Shown in pieces: positions 8,268-16,810 of a stretch of DNA of 64,000 nucleotides. The position numbers were made by a program, and so were the translations under genes. Below the pieces are notes generated by a model. The model ran no database searches, was not told the DNA's origin, and saw nothing but the letters and a program-made list of their open reading frames with translations. The first letter of the stretch is position 1. Every line of letters begins with the position of its first letter. The DNA is from Opitutia bacterium (GTDB lineage Bacteria; Verrucomicrobiota; Verrucomicrobiia; Opitutales; Opitutaceae), in contig JACPPI010000006.1 of NCBI GenBank assembly GCA_016190985.1, positions 48,526-112,525 on the forward strand, given 5' to 3'.

Positions 8268-9404
8268 TCACCGGATCTCCCAGTTGCAGGGGTGCCGGGA
8301 AAGCGCCTTGGTGCCGGTGGCGGTGACCTGCACGACATCCTCCCAGCGGCAGCCGCCGAGGCCGGGATAATAGAGGCCGGGCTCGACGGTCAGCACCGAG
8401 CCGAGCTTGAGCGGATACGGCACCGTGGGCGACATGCGGCCGGGGTCGTGCACGGCGAGACCGAGGCCGTGGCCGGTGCCGTGGAAGAAACCCACGGAAG
8501 CGTTCTGGGTGCGCTTGGTCTCGTAGCCGGACTCGGTGAAGAAATCGGCGCAGGCGGCGTGCACGCTGCGTCCGTCCACGCCGGCGCGCATGGCCCGGAG
8601 GGCGCGCTTCTGGGCCTCGCGCACGGTGGCGACGAGCCGGCGCTGCACCTCGCGCGGCCGGCCCTTGAGGTAGGTGCGGGTCATGTCGCCGAAGTAACCG
8701 GTCTTCACGACACGCGGGAAGATGTCGATGATGATAAGCTCGTGCGGGCGGAGCGGGCCCGAGCCGCGCTCGTGCGGGTCGCAGGCCTGGTCGCCGCCGG
8801 CGACGATGGTGTCCTGCGCGTTGCCGCCCTGCTCGTTGATGGCGGTGTCGATGGCGAAACGCAGGCGCTCGGAGGTGAGCGGCTGGCCCTGATAAAGGAG
8901 GGTGCGGCCCTTGATCCGCGCCGCCCGCAGGGTTTTTTCCGCGACGGTGTAGCCGACGGAGCAGAGGCGGTTGCCTTCGCGGATGCACTCCGCCTCCCAC
9001 CTCGACTTGATCTCGCGCTCGGGAAACAGCAGGCCGTCGGCGAACTTCAGCCGGAGGCCCAGTTTGGTCAGTTGGAGGTAGAGCGCGGCCGGAAAATCGT
9101 CCGCCACCCGGAAGGCGCGCTGGCCGTAGGCGCGGGCGAGGGTGGCGATGACCTCGGGGACGCCGGCCTTGGCGCCGTAGCGCTGCCGGGCCTTGTCCAG
9201 CCAGGGCTCCTGCGGAAGGACGACGTCGAAGGCGCCCGTGCGCTTGACGCGGCCGAACTCCAACGCGCGCTGCGCCGTGATCTTTTTGCCCCGTGCGCCG
9301 AAAGCGATGAAGGGGTCGTGCACCTCGACGCGGCCGAAATAGAGCATGTCGGCGCTGGTGTGGGTGTCGGTGTAGAGGAGCGGGGGGAGGGTGGGGCGGG
9401 GCAC
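8268..9404 (-). CDS. M24 family metallopeptidase (Xaa-Pro aminopeptidase-like)
   Basis: A 378-residue pita-bread-fold dinuclear metalloenzyme. A creatinase-type N-terminal domain (about residues 1-150) precedes the catalytic domain. The five metal ligands can be placed: Asp in LIIIDIFPR, Asp in GDMTRTYLKG, His in GTGHGLGLAVHD, Glu in LTVEPGLYYPG and Glu in CRWEDVVQVTATG. It probably removes N-terminal residues from proline-containing peptides in the cytoplasm. There is no signal peptide. It stands alone, divergent from the DUF192 lipoprotein gene with about 60 bp between, so the two probably share a promoter region. Confidence 0.88.
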   Translation of the reverse strand: MPRPTLPPLLYTDTHTSADMLYFGRVEVHDPFIAFGARGKKITAQRALEFGRVKRTGAFDVVLPQEPWLDKARQRYGAKAGVPEVIATLARAYGQRAFRVADDFPAALYLQLTKLGLRLKFADGLLFPEREIKSRWEAECIREGNRLCSVGYTVAEKTLRAARIKGRTLLYQGQPLTSERLRFAIDTAINEQGGNAQDTIVAGGDQACDPHERGSGPLRPHELIIIDIFPRVVKTGYFGDMTRTYLKGRPREVQRRLVATVREAQKRALRAMRAGVDGRSVHAACADFFTESGYETKRTQNASVGFFHGTGHGLGLAVHDPGRMSPTVPYPLKLGSVLTVEPGLYYPGLGGCRWEDVVQVTATGTKALSRHPCNWEIR

Positions 9405-9466
9405 GTGAGTGTTGGGTTGAGTTGTGACCGGCCAGCATTAGCTAGTAATCGCACCAAAACGCAAAA

Positions 9467-9979
9467 ATGATTTCCCGCCGCTTGCCGCCCTTGCTCGCCT
9501 TGTTCGCCCTGCTCACCGCCTGCGGCGGTTCCGAGGCGGCGAAGGACGCCGCGCCCAAGACGGTGGACGACCGGTTCCCGGTCCGGATCGGCGAGCGCAC
9601 GGTGCAGATGCAGGTCGCGGCGCTGCCCGCCGAGCTGCAAAAGGGGCTGATGTTCCGGAAGACCATGGGCGAAGACCAGGGCATGCTCTTCGTGTTCACC
9701 ACGCCGCAGCCGCAGGGCTTTTATATGCGCAACACTACGCTGCCGCTCGACATCGGCTACTTCGGGCCGGATGGCGAACTGAAGGAGATTTACCCGATGT
9801 ATCCGCTCGACGAGCGGACGGTGAAATCGCGCAGCCGCCAGATCCAGTTCTGCCTGGAGATGAACCAGGGCTGGTATGCCCGCAACGGCGTGCAGCCCGG
9901 GGCGCGGCTCGACCTCAAGGCCGTGGCGGCGGCGCTGAAGGCGCGCGGGCTCAAGCCCGAGGCGGCGGGCCTGAAATAA
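9467..9979 (+). CDS. DUF192 family lipoprotein
   Basis: A 170-residue exported protein. Residues 1-19 form a lipoprotein signal with lipobox L-T-A-C at Cys19, so it is predicted to be membrane anchored. The DUF192 core (about residues 42-145) is well conserved: ELQKGLMFRKTM, GMLFVF, FYMRNTTLPLDIGYF, and the late segment CLEMNQGWYARNGVQPG. The biochemical role of DUF192 is not established. The protein is followed by a short C-terminal Lys/Ala-rich tail. The next gene downstream is the GYF_2 membrane protein, 80 bp away and possibly co-transcribed. Confidence 0.88.
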   Translation: MISRRLPPLLALFALLTACGGSEAAKDAAPKTVDDRFPVRIGERTVQMQVAALPAELQKGLMFRKTMGEDQGMLFVFTTPQPQGFYMRNTTLPLDIGYFGPDGELKEIYPMYPLDERTVKSRSRQIQFCLEMNQGWYARNGVQPGARLDLKAVAAALKARGLKPEAAGLK

Positions 9980-10060
9980 GTTTGCTGGCCTCCACCCGCC
10001 GTCACCAACCTCCCCGGCTAACACCAGCCGATCCTACGGCGAATACTTCAACCTCACGCC

Positions 10061-10543
10061 ATGCGCACTCCGTTTGTCCGTCCTTTCTTCGCCAAATTCT
10101 TCTACTGGTATGCGGGGATCAGCACCGCTCTGAGCGTGTTGGTCCTGTTGTTTTTTCCGGCCATCCTCCGGGCGCTAGTCGGGCCCGAACTCGGCCAATA
10201 CTTCAATGCAATGTCCGGCGTCATGATTCTCGTCATGCTGGCTTCAGGCCTGGCAGTCGCCGCCAGCGGCTACGTCATCGAATTGATCGCCAAGATCGAG
10301 TGGAACACCCGGCCGAATGCCGGCGGGTCAGGGCAGGTCCTGGCCCCGGCTTCCGGCCCGGCCGGCTCCATCGACAGCCGGCAGTATTTTCTGAGCGAAA
10401 AAGGCCGGGTGACCGGACCGTTAAACGCAGCGGAATTGCTGACGCTTTATCGTGACGGCAAGATATCGATCGCCGCGCAGATTTCGGTCGAGGAGAGCGG
10501 CCAGCGCCGCCTGCTGAAAAATCTGTCCGAAATCGGCCTGTAG
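10061..10543 (+). CDS. membrane protein with C-terminal GYF_2 domain
   Basis: A 160-residue protein with two predicted membrane helices (about residues 12-37 and 46-76), a Gly/Pro/Ala linker, and a soluble C-terminal GYF_2-type domain (about residues 108-158). The domain contains the pattern YFLSEKGRVTGPLNAAELL, where the tryptophan or tyrosine plus GP core is typical of GYF_2. These domains are thought to bind proline-rich segments. The next gene is the MmeI-like restriction enzyme, 58 bp downstream, but nothing indicates a shared function. Confidence 0.7.
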   Translation: MRTPFVRPFFAKFFYWYAGISTALSVLVLLFFPAILRALVGPELGQYFNAMSGVMILVMLASGLAVAASGYVIELIAKIEWNTRPNAGGSGQVLAPASGPAGSIDSRQYFLSEKGRVTGPLNAAELLTLYRDGKISIAAQISVEESGQRRLLKNLSEIGL

Positions 10544-10601
10544 CCCGCCACCTCCGCGCTTGCGGCGGCGGCTCCCGCCCGCTCTGCTTCGCCCATCCCC
10601 C

Positions 10602-13600
10602 ATGCCGAATCCGGAGCAAGTCGCGCAATTCATCGACCAGTGGTCGAAGGTGACTGCTTCCGAACGCTCCACGGCGCAATCCTTCCTCAACGAGCTGTGC
10701 GACCTCATCGGCGCGCCCCGTCCCACGGCCACGGCTGACTACCAGTTCGAGCTGCCCGTCCCCTACACGCCGCCGGCCGGCAAGAAGACGACCAAATACA
10801 TCGATCTCTACAAACGCGGCTGCTTCGTCCTCGAAGCCAAGAAATACACCGACCGGCCGGCCGAGCCCACCGAACTGGCGCTGGCGCTCGACGACGGCCC
10901 GGCGCGCCGGACCGGAGTCACCCGCGGCACAGGCCAATGGGACGCCGCGATGCAGAAGGCCTTCGAACAGGCCGAGTGGTATGCCCATCACCTGCCCGGC
11001 GACGAGCCCAGCCCGCCCTTCCTCCTCGTGGTCGATGTCGGCCACGTCATCGAGCTCTACGCTGATTTCTCGGGGCGCAGCCGGAACTACACCGCTTATC
11101 CCGACCCCACGTCGCACCGCATCCCGCTGGCCGCGCTCGCCAAGTCCGAGGAGCGCGAGCGCCTGCGCATCCTTTTCACCGACCCGGCCCAGCTCGACCC
11201 CAGCCAGCACGCCGCCGCCGTCACCCGCGAGATCGCCGGCCACCTCGCCACCCTCGCCAAGTCCCTCGAAAAAGCCGGGCATCCGCCCAAGCTCGTGGCC
11301 GAGTTCCTGTGTCGCTGCCTCTTCTGCATGTTCGCCGAGGATGTCGGCCTCCTTCCGTCCAAGTCCTTCCGCAACTTCCTCGAATCCTTCCGCCAGAACA
11401 CCGGCTCCTTTGTCCCGCTGATGGAGGCCCTGTTCCGCGAGATGGACAAGGGCGCCTCGGTCTCGACCATGCTCCGGCAGAAACTGCTCCGCTTCAACGG
11501 TGGGCTCTTCCGTGAGCAGACCGTCCTCCCGGTGAACGACACCCAGCTCGGTCTCCTCATCGCGGCCGCCAAGTGCGACTGGCACCTGGTCGAGCCCGCC
11601 ATTTTCGGCACGCTGCTGGAGCGCGCTCTCAGCGACACCGAGCGCGGCAAGCTCGGCGCGCACTTCACCCCGCGCGCCTACGTCGAGCGCCTCGTGCTCC
11701 CCACCGTCATCGACCCCCTGCGCGAGGACTGGCGCGCGGCCCGGGACGAGGCCGTGACCCTCGCCAACCGCGACGATCTGGCGGCCGCCCGCAAGGTTGT
11801 CCGCGCCTTCCACGACAAACTCTGCGCCGTGCGGGTGCTCGATCCGGCCTGCGGCTCCGGCAATTTCCTCTACGTCACCCTCGATCACCTCAAGCGCCTG
11901 GAGGGCGAGGTGCTCGAGCTCCTGCGCCGCTTCGGCGGCACGAAGGACCCCGACCCCACGGTGGACCCGCACCAGCTCCTCGGGCTGGAGCTCAACGAGC
12001 GGGCCGTGCCCATCGCCGAGCTCGTGCTCTGGATCGGCTACCTGCAATGGCATTTCCGCGTCCACGGCAAAGTGCTGCCGGCCGAGCCTGTGCTGAAGGA
12101 GTTCAAGAACATCCAGCACGCCGACGCCGTGCTCGCCTACGACGGCCACCCAAAGGGCATCACGGGCAAGATGGCCGAGGCCAATCCGAAGCTACCCGGT
12201 CTGCCCGACAACTGGCGGCAAAAGGTCGCCGCACACACCGGCGCCATCTTCGTCTGGGATCGCAAGTCCATGAAGGACGACCCGGCCACGGGCCGTAAGG
12301 TGCCCGACGAGACCCGCTCGATCCAGCTCTTCGCCTACCAGAATCCCCGGCCCGCCGGGTGGCCCAAGGCCGATTTCATCGTCGGCAACCCGCCCTTTTT
12401 GGGGAAAGGAAAACTACGCGAAGACCTGGGCGACGGCTACGCCGAAACGCTCCGCTCCGTCTATCCCGACGTGCCCGAGAGCGCCGACTTCGTGATGTAT
12501 TGGTGGCACAAGGCGGCGGAACTCGTCGCCGCCGGCAAGGTCCGCCGCTTCGGCTTCATCACCACCAACAGCCTCACCCAGACTTTCGCCCGCCGTGTCG
12601 TGCAGCGCGCCCTCGATCGCGACGTGGGCCTCGTCTTCGCCGTGCCCGACCACCCGTGGGTGGACACGGCCGACGGTGCGGCCGTGCGCATCGCCATGAC
12701 CACGGCCGAAAAAGGCGCGCAGTCCGGTCAGCTTCTTCATGTTACCGATGAGAAAACATCAGCCGATGGCTCCGCTGAGATTATCCTCTCATCGGAATTT
12801 GGGCGAATAAATGCTGACATAAGCATCGGCACTAATCTCAGCGCCGCGATTACACTAAAAGCAAATGAAGGAATCACCTCTATGGGTGTTATGCTTGCGG
12901 GCTCGGGTTTCATTCTCAGCCCCGAGGAAGCCGAGAACTTATCGAAGCTAGAATCCAATGCAATCGGGGTAGTTGTTCATAGGTATCGAAACGGGAAAGA
13001 TCTGACTGATCAGCCAAGACGCGCATTCGTGATCGATTTTTGTGGACTGACCGCCGACGAAGCGCGGCGTAAATATCCAAAGACCTTTGAAATCGTAGCG
13101 TCTCGTGTTAAGCCAGAGCGCGATGGTAACCGCGACTCACAGTTTCGAGAGAAATGGTGGCTCTTTGGCCGTGTTAGGCCAGAATTCCGTGCGCTCACCA
13201 AAGGGCTTAAGCGTTACGCCGTCACAGTCGAAACCTCAAAGCATCGCCACTTTCAGTTTCTTGAGACAGGTATTCTGCCAGATCATCGGTTGATCGCCTT
13301 CGGCACCGATGATGCCTTTCACCTCGGTGTATTGAGTAGCCGCATTCATGTGGGATTCGCACTTTCAGCGGGTGGCACCCTTGAAGATCGACCAGTTTAC
13401 AACAAGTCCCGCTGCTTTGATCCGTTCCCGTTTCCCGACTGCACGGAGAAGCAGAAGGCCAAGATCCGGAAGCTGGCCGAGGAACTCGACGCCCACCGCA
13501 AGCGCGCGCAGCAGAAGCACGGCCTCGGCCTGACCGACATCTACAACGTGCTGGAGAAGATGCGGGGTGGAGAAACTCTTTCGGCCAAAGACAAGGCGGT

Positions 13601-14075
13601 GCACGACGCCGCGCTTGTCGCCACCCTCAAGCAACTGCACAACGACCTCGACCTCGCCGTGGCCGAGGCCTATGGCTGGCCCTGGCCGATGAGTGACACC
13701 GAGATTCTCAAACGCGTGGTCGAGCTCAACGCCGCCCGCGCGGCCGAGGAGAAATCGGGCTCCATCCGTTGGCTGCGGCCCGACTATCAGGCCAAGGGCG
13801 AATTGATGCTGGAAGGCGGCACGGCGCCCCAGAAGTCGGGGCCTAAAGCCCCTCCCACCAAGAAAGCCGGCAAGCTCGCCTGGCCGGCGAAGCCCGCCGA
13901 CCGGACGGTGGCCGTGGAGGCTGCGCTCGCCCAGGCCGAGGAGCCGCAGACGGCGGCCGGGCTCACCAGGCAATTCTCCCGCGCCAAGACAGCCGACATG
14001 CAGGAAATCCTCGACACCCTCTGCGCCCTCGGCCGCGTCCGCCCCGGCGACAAGGCCGGCACCTACGTGCGGTGA
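10602..14075 (+). CDS. MmeI-like (type IIL) single-chain restriction-modification enzyme
   Basis: A 1157-residue fused nuclease/methyltransferase. The N-terminal PD-(D/E)xK nuclease has Asp68, nine residues, then Glu78-Ala-Lys80, the same D-X9-ExK spacing as MmeI. A helical region follows. The N6-adenine methyltransferase has SAM motif I VLDPACGSGNFLY near residue 412 and catalytic motif IV NPPF near residue 595. A target-recognition region (about residues 712-941) and a C-terminal helical part with a Pro/Lys linker complete it. MmeI itself is 919 residues. Bases from about 12735 to 13425 are visibly AT-richer with different codon use, matching the target-recognition region. A small palindrome is embedded at 13838. 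Start at 10602 (MPNPEQVAQF). Confidence 0.88.
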   Translation: MPNPEQVAQFIDQWSKVTASERSTAQSFLNELCDLIGAPRPTATADYQFELPVPYTPPAGKKTTKYIDLYKRGCFVLEAKKYTDRPAEPTELALALDDGPARRTGVTRGTGQWDAAMQKAFEQAEWYAHHLPGDEPSPPFLLVVDVGHVIELYADFSGRSRNYTAYPDPTSHRIPLAALAKSEERERLRILFTDPAQLDPSQHAAAVTREIAGHLATLAKSLEKAGHPPKLVAEFLCRCLFCMFAEDVGLLPSKSFRNFLESFRQNTGSFVPLMEALFREMDKGASVSTMLRQKLLRFNGGLFREQTVLPVNDTQLGLLIAAAKCDWHLVEPAIFGTLLERALSDTERGKLGAHFTPRAYVERLVLPTVIDPLREDWRAARDEAVTLANRDDLAAARKVVRAFHDKLCAVRVLDPACGSGNFLYVTLDHLKRLEGEVLELLRRFGGTKDPDPTVDPHQLLGLELNERAVPIAELVLWIGYLQWHFRVHGKVLPAEPVLKEFKNIQHADAVLAYDGHPKGITGKMAEANPKLPGLPDNWRQKVAAHTGAIFVWDRKSMKDDPATGRKVPDETRSIQLFAYQNPRPAGWPKADFIVGNPPFLGKGKLREDLGDGYAETLRSVYPDVPESADFVMYWWHKAAELVAAGKVRRFGFITTNSLTQTFARRVVQRALDRDVGLVFAVPDHPWVDTADGAAVRIAMTTAEKGAQSGQLLHVTDEKTSADGSAEIILSSEFGRINADISIGTNLSAAITLKANEGITSMGVMLAGSGFILSPEEAENLSKLESNAIGVVVHRYRNGKDLTDQPRRAFVIDFCGLTADEARRKYPKTFEIVASRVKPERDGNRDSQFREKWWLFGRVRPEFRALTKGLKRYAVTVETSKHRHFQFLETGILPDHRLIAFGTDDAFHLGVLSSRIHVGFALSAGGTLEDRPVYNKSRCFDPFPFPDCTEKQKAKIRKLAEELDAHRKRAQQKHGLGLTDIYNVLEKMRGGETLSAKDKAVHDAALVATLKQLHNDLDLAVAEAYGWPWPMSDTEILKRVVELNAARAAEEKSGSIRWLRPDYQAKGELMLEGGTAPQKSGPKAPPTKKAGKLAWPAKPADRTVAVEAALAQAEEPQTAAGLTRQFSRAKTADMQEILDTLCALGRVRPGDKAGTYVR
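13835..13857. repeat. REP-like palindrome inside the restriction enzyme gene
   Basis: GGGGC at 13838 and GCCCC at 13848 form a stem flanked by GTC and TCCCAC, giving the ends typical of REP-like units (complement reads GTGGGAGGGGCTTTAGGCCC). It is translated in frame as part of an SGPKAPPTKKAGK linker near the C terminus of the protein. Confidence 0.5.
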
Positions 14076-14140
14076 TTCGGGCACGAATGAGGGTTGCCTA
14101 CGAGAGGTGGTCTTCAGCATTCTGCCGGTGATTCAAGCCC

Positions 14141-14608
14141 ATGTCCCTCTCGCAAGCCGAATCCACCCGCCTGCTTGAAATGCCCAAGGAGTTTGAGCCT
14201 TCGGTCGTGGTTGTGGAGTTTCCCCGGATCCAGGCGTTCACGGCGGAATACATTCTGAACGGCATCGGGACGCGGGAGCAGTTCATCCTCGATTTGGACC
14301 GTGGGAATAAAAAACGGGCGCGGCTCAAGTTTCAGACCCGCGCCAGAAAGATCTATGTGCTGGCCCGGATCGATATCGAGGGTCGGCCCCACCGGAATCC
14401 ACCGGATGCGCCCCACCGCCCCGGCGAGAGATTTACCAGCACGCATCTTCACCTCTACCATGATGGATTTGGCGACCGGGTGGCCTATCTCCCTTCCGAT
14501 TTGCCGGCCTTTGTCGTCCCGGTCGACGGGACCGACGATTCATGGCTGGTCTCATTCCTGAAATTCTGCAATGTGCGAGACGTGCCGCCGATCCAGACTG
14601 AAATCTAG
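14141..14608 (+). CDS. DUF6978-like protein
   Basis: A 155-residue soluble protein beginning MSLSQAESTRLLEMPKEF. It resembles the DUF6978 family: an N-terminal SQAEADRLL-type helix, then a central FILDLDRGNKKRARLKFQTR stretch, a VLARIDIEGRPHRNPPD segment and HLHLYHDGFGDRVAYLP near the C terminus. No catalytic function is known. It is separated by 2 bp from the DUF1828/DUF1829 gene and follows the restriction enzyme by 65 bp, so the three genes may be one transcript. Genes of these two families are commonly paired. The family name is from memory of its pattern and should be confirmed. Confidence 0.7.
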   Translation: MSLSQAESTRLLEMPKEFEPSVVVVEFPRIQAFTAEYILNGIGTREQFILDLDRGNKKRARLKFQTRARKIYVLARIDIEGRPHRNPPDAPHRPGERFTSTHLHLYHDGFGDRVAYLPSDLPAFVVPVDGTDDSWLVSFLKFCNVRDVPPIQTEI

Positions 14609-14610
14609 CC

Positions 14611-15387
14611 ATGCTTGCGATTGAAGGAAAACGCCTGATAGCCGACTACCTGGCCTGGTTGAAGGAGGGATTCCACACCGAGGAATCGCCGGACCATGTG
14701 GTCATTTCCACGCCCTTTCTTGATCCGCATAATGACGAGGTGCAGATTTTTGTTGAGAGGAAGGGCGACAACCTGCGATTGAGCGATGACGGCTACACCA
14801 TGGCTGACCTGAGCGACATGGGGTTGGATGTGAATACCGACAAACGCGGGGCGCATGTCCGCCAAATCCTGAACGGATTTGGGGTGCATCTGGACAAAAG
14901 CGGCGAACTTGCCGTCACGGCCACCCCCCGGGATTTCCCCCAAAAAAAGCACAACCTGATGCAGGCCATGCTGGCGATGCATGACCTTGCGGTTATGGGG
15001 CAGTCTCATGTGGCACAGTTTTTTGAAGAGGACGTGGCGGCCTATTTGCGGGAGCGCGGGGTTTCCTTTTTCCGCAATCTGAAGCTGTCGGGTCGGAGCG
15101 GATTTGATCATCACTTCGACTTCGGCTTTTCTGCCACCAATCGGCGCCCAGAGTCGATAATGCAGGCGGTGAATTCCCTGTCAAGGGAGCTGGCCACATC
15201 AGTGGCATTTGCGGTCAACGATGTGCGGCTGCAGCGAGGGGCGGATGCCATCCAAGCTTACGCGATAGTTAATGATCGGGATGTTAAACCTGCACTCGAC
15301 TACATAGATGCACTCAAAGCGTATGGCATCAGCGTTCATACTTGGAGTAACCGTGAGGCGCTGTTGCCGGCGTTTGGCCAGAATTGA
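14611..15387 (+). CDS. DUF1828/DUF1829 domain protein
   Basis: A 258-residue soluble protein. The N-terminal DUF1828 domain (about residues 15-105) has the typical TPFLDPHNDEVQIFVE and LRLSDDGYTMADLSDMG segments. The C-terminal DUF1829 domain (about residues 150-250) has FFRNLKLSGRSGFDHHFDF and the final YGISVHTWSNRE. Function is unknown; such genes are frequent in mobile and defence-rich regions. The 2-bp gap to the preceding DUF6978-like gene implies translational coupling. Codon use is somewhat less GC-biased than in flanking housekeeping genes. The 230 bp that follow hold no recognisable gene. Confidence 0.8.
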   Translation: MLAIEGKRLIADYLAWLKEGFHTEESPDHVVISTPFLDPHNDEVQIFVERKGDNLRLSDDGYTMADLSDMGLDVNTDKRGAHVRQILNGFGVHLDKSGELAVTATPRDFPQKKHNLMQAMLAMHDLAVMGQSHVAQFFEEDVAAYLRERGVSFFRNLKLSGRSGFDHHFDFGFSATNRRPESIMQAVNSLSRELATSVAFAVNDVRLQRGADAIQAYAIVNDRDVKPALDYIDALKAYGISVHTWSNREALLPAFGQN

Positions 15388-15616
15388 ACGGCCTCTGGGC
15401 ACTGGGGGATTCGGATCTCGTCAGGGCAAGATTCCGCTTGCGACACCCCCGGGGTGTGCCGTTCATTACCCGCAACATACCCGCCACGCCTCTACCGGGC
15501 ACCGCAAGGTGACCGGCAAGCGCACCCCGGCGGGTGCTCCGTTATCAGAGGGATGAATGATGTTTGCCAAGCACACGCCCTGAGCAAGTCCCGGCGACAT
15601 CTTCGCGCTTCCGCGC

Positions 15617-16096
15617 TCAGTCGTCCTTCCGGCGCCGATCCACTTTCTCAACGGTAAGCTCGTCGCGCGGCAGGACGTTGTCGGTGACGACGACCGCCAC
15701 GGGGAGCTTGGTCTTCACCCAGAGTTCGGATTCGCGGAAATATTTCGCGCTGCCGCTTTCCAGGGCTTCGCCGATGGATTTCACGGGCAGGAGGCGGCCG
15801 CGTTTGGAGGCGTTGAAATCGTAGGCGCCCTTGAAGATGCGGTCGGTGGTCGAGTAGGGGCTGGCATCCTCGGGGATCTGCACGACCCAGCCGGTGAGAT
15901 TCTGGCGGGGCAGCTTGCCCTCCATGTCGGAGAGCAAAATGACGAACTGCTTTTTCGGCGCGGGGGGCTTGATGTCCTCGTCCGCGGCGGGCGCGGTGAT
16001 CTCGTTCATCTCCTCGACGATCTCGCGGAGGACGGAGGGGTCGAGCTTGTGTCTCTTGAGGATCTCGGCGACCTGACTGATTTCGATTTTGGCCAT
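15617..16096 (-). CDS. conserved hypothetical protein
   Basis: A 159-residue soluble protein starting MAKIEISQVAEILKRHKLD. It has an N-terminal helical part (residues 1-35, including LREIVEEMNEITAP), a Pro/Ala linker, and a C-terminal mixed domain (FVILLSDMEGKLPRQNLTGWVV through WVKTKLPVAVVVTDN). No known motif is recognised, but the codon use and good conservation-like pattern support a real gene. The start at 16096 is chosen because the upstream extension runs through the palindromic repeat at 16112. It is divergent from the Nudix hydrolase. Confidence 0.7.
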   Translation of the reverse strand: MAKIEISQVAEILKRHKLDPSVLREIVEEMNEITAPAADEDIKPPAPKKQFVILLSDMEGKLPRQNLTGWVVQIPEDASPYSTTDRIFKGAYDFNASKRGRLLPVKSIGEALESGSAKYFRESELWVKTKLPVAVVVTDNVLPRDELTVEKVDRRRKDD

Positions 16097-16111
16097 GGGA
16101 AAATGGGAAGG

Positions 16112-16210
16112 GCCACGGATTGCACGGATGGGCACGGATGACAAACCAAAGTTGGCGTGAGCGGCGGCTGGACAACAAATCCATCCGTGTTCATCGGTGT
16201 CATCCGTGGC
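16112..16210. repeat. CCACGGATG-type inverted repeat, family C
   Basis: GCCACGGAT at 16112-16120 and ATCCGTGGC at 16202-16210 bound a region of repeated CACGGATG units on the left and CATCCGTG units on the right. The element fills the whole spacer between two divergent genes and reaches into the start of the Nudix gene. Confidence 0.75.
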
Positions 16211-16733
16211 GCAGGACCTTGACGAACTTTTCGACGTGGTGGACGAGTCGGACCGGGTGACGGGACAGCTGCCCCGGCGGGAGGTGCACCGGCTGAAACT
16301 CCGGCACCGGGCGGTGCATATGCTGGTCGTCAACCGCGCGGGGCGGATGTTTCTCCATAAACGCTCGCTGCGGAAGGATCTGTTTCCAGGCGTGTGGGAC
16401 TCCTCGGCGGCGGGGCACGTCGGGGCGGGGGAGGACTACGACGGCACGGCGCTGCGCGAATTGGCGGAGGAGATCGGCTGCCGGCCGGCGATGCCGCCCA
16501 AGCGGCTGTTCAAGATCGAGGCGAGGGAGGAGACCGGCCAGGAATTTGTGTGGGTCTACCGCGTGGAGGCCGAGGGGCCGTTCACGTTGGCCCCGGACGA
16601 GATCGAACGCGGCGGTTGGTTCACGGTGGCGGAGATCGACCGCTGGGTGGCGGAGCGTCCGGCGGAGCTGGCGCCGGCCTTCCGCTATCTCTGGCCGCGG
16701 GCACGACCGTGGTTCACCGTTGCGGCCTGCTAG
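16197..16733 (+). CDS. Nudix hydrolase (IPP isomerase-like subgroup)
   Basis: A 178-residue cytoplasmic Nudix protein. The 23-residue Nudix box is complete: GHVGAGE, seven residues, then RELAEEIG. The N terminus (DELFDVVDESDRVTGQLPRREVHR) and the FLHKRSLRKDLFPGVWDSSAAGH region match the YfcD/IPP-isomerase-like group, which often act on unidentified pyrophosphates. The start is uncertain: GTG at 16197 and GTG at 16206 both lie inside the right arm of the family C repeat. Translation may thus have recruited a start codon from the repeat, or begin further in. Confidence 0.85.
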   Translation: MSSVAQDLDELFDVVDESDRVTGQLPRREVHRLKLRHRAVHMLVVNRAGRMFLHKRSLRKDLFPGVWDSSAAGHVGAGEDYDGTALRELAEEIGCRPAMPPKRLFKIEAREETGQEFVWVYRVEAEGPFTLAPDEIERGGWFTVAEIDRWVAERPAELAPAFRYLWPRARPWFTVAAC

Positions 16734-16810
16734 CCGCCCGGTGTTTGTCCGCGGTTCTCGCCTCCGCGCTCTCCTCCGGCAGCGCACAGAGTCGGCGAAA
16801 CCGAGGCAAA

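Noticed and set aside
10602..14075. BREX PglX or DISARM methylase
   Set aside because: Those methylases lack an N-terminal nuclease and come with PglZ, BrxL or Drm genes. None is here, and the D-X9-ExK motif points to a stand-alone MmeI-like enzyme.
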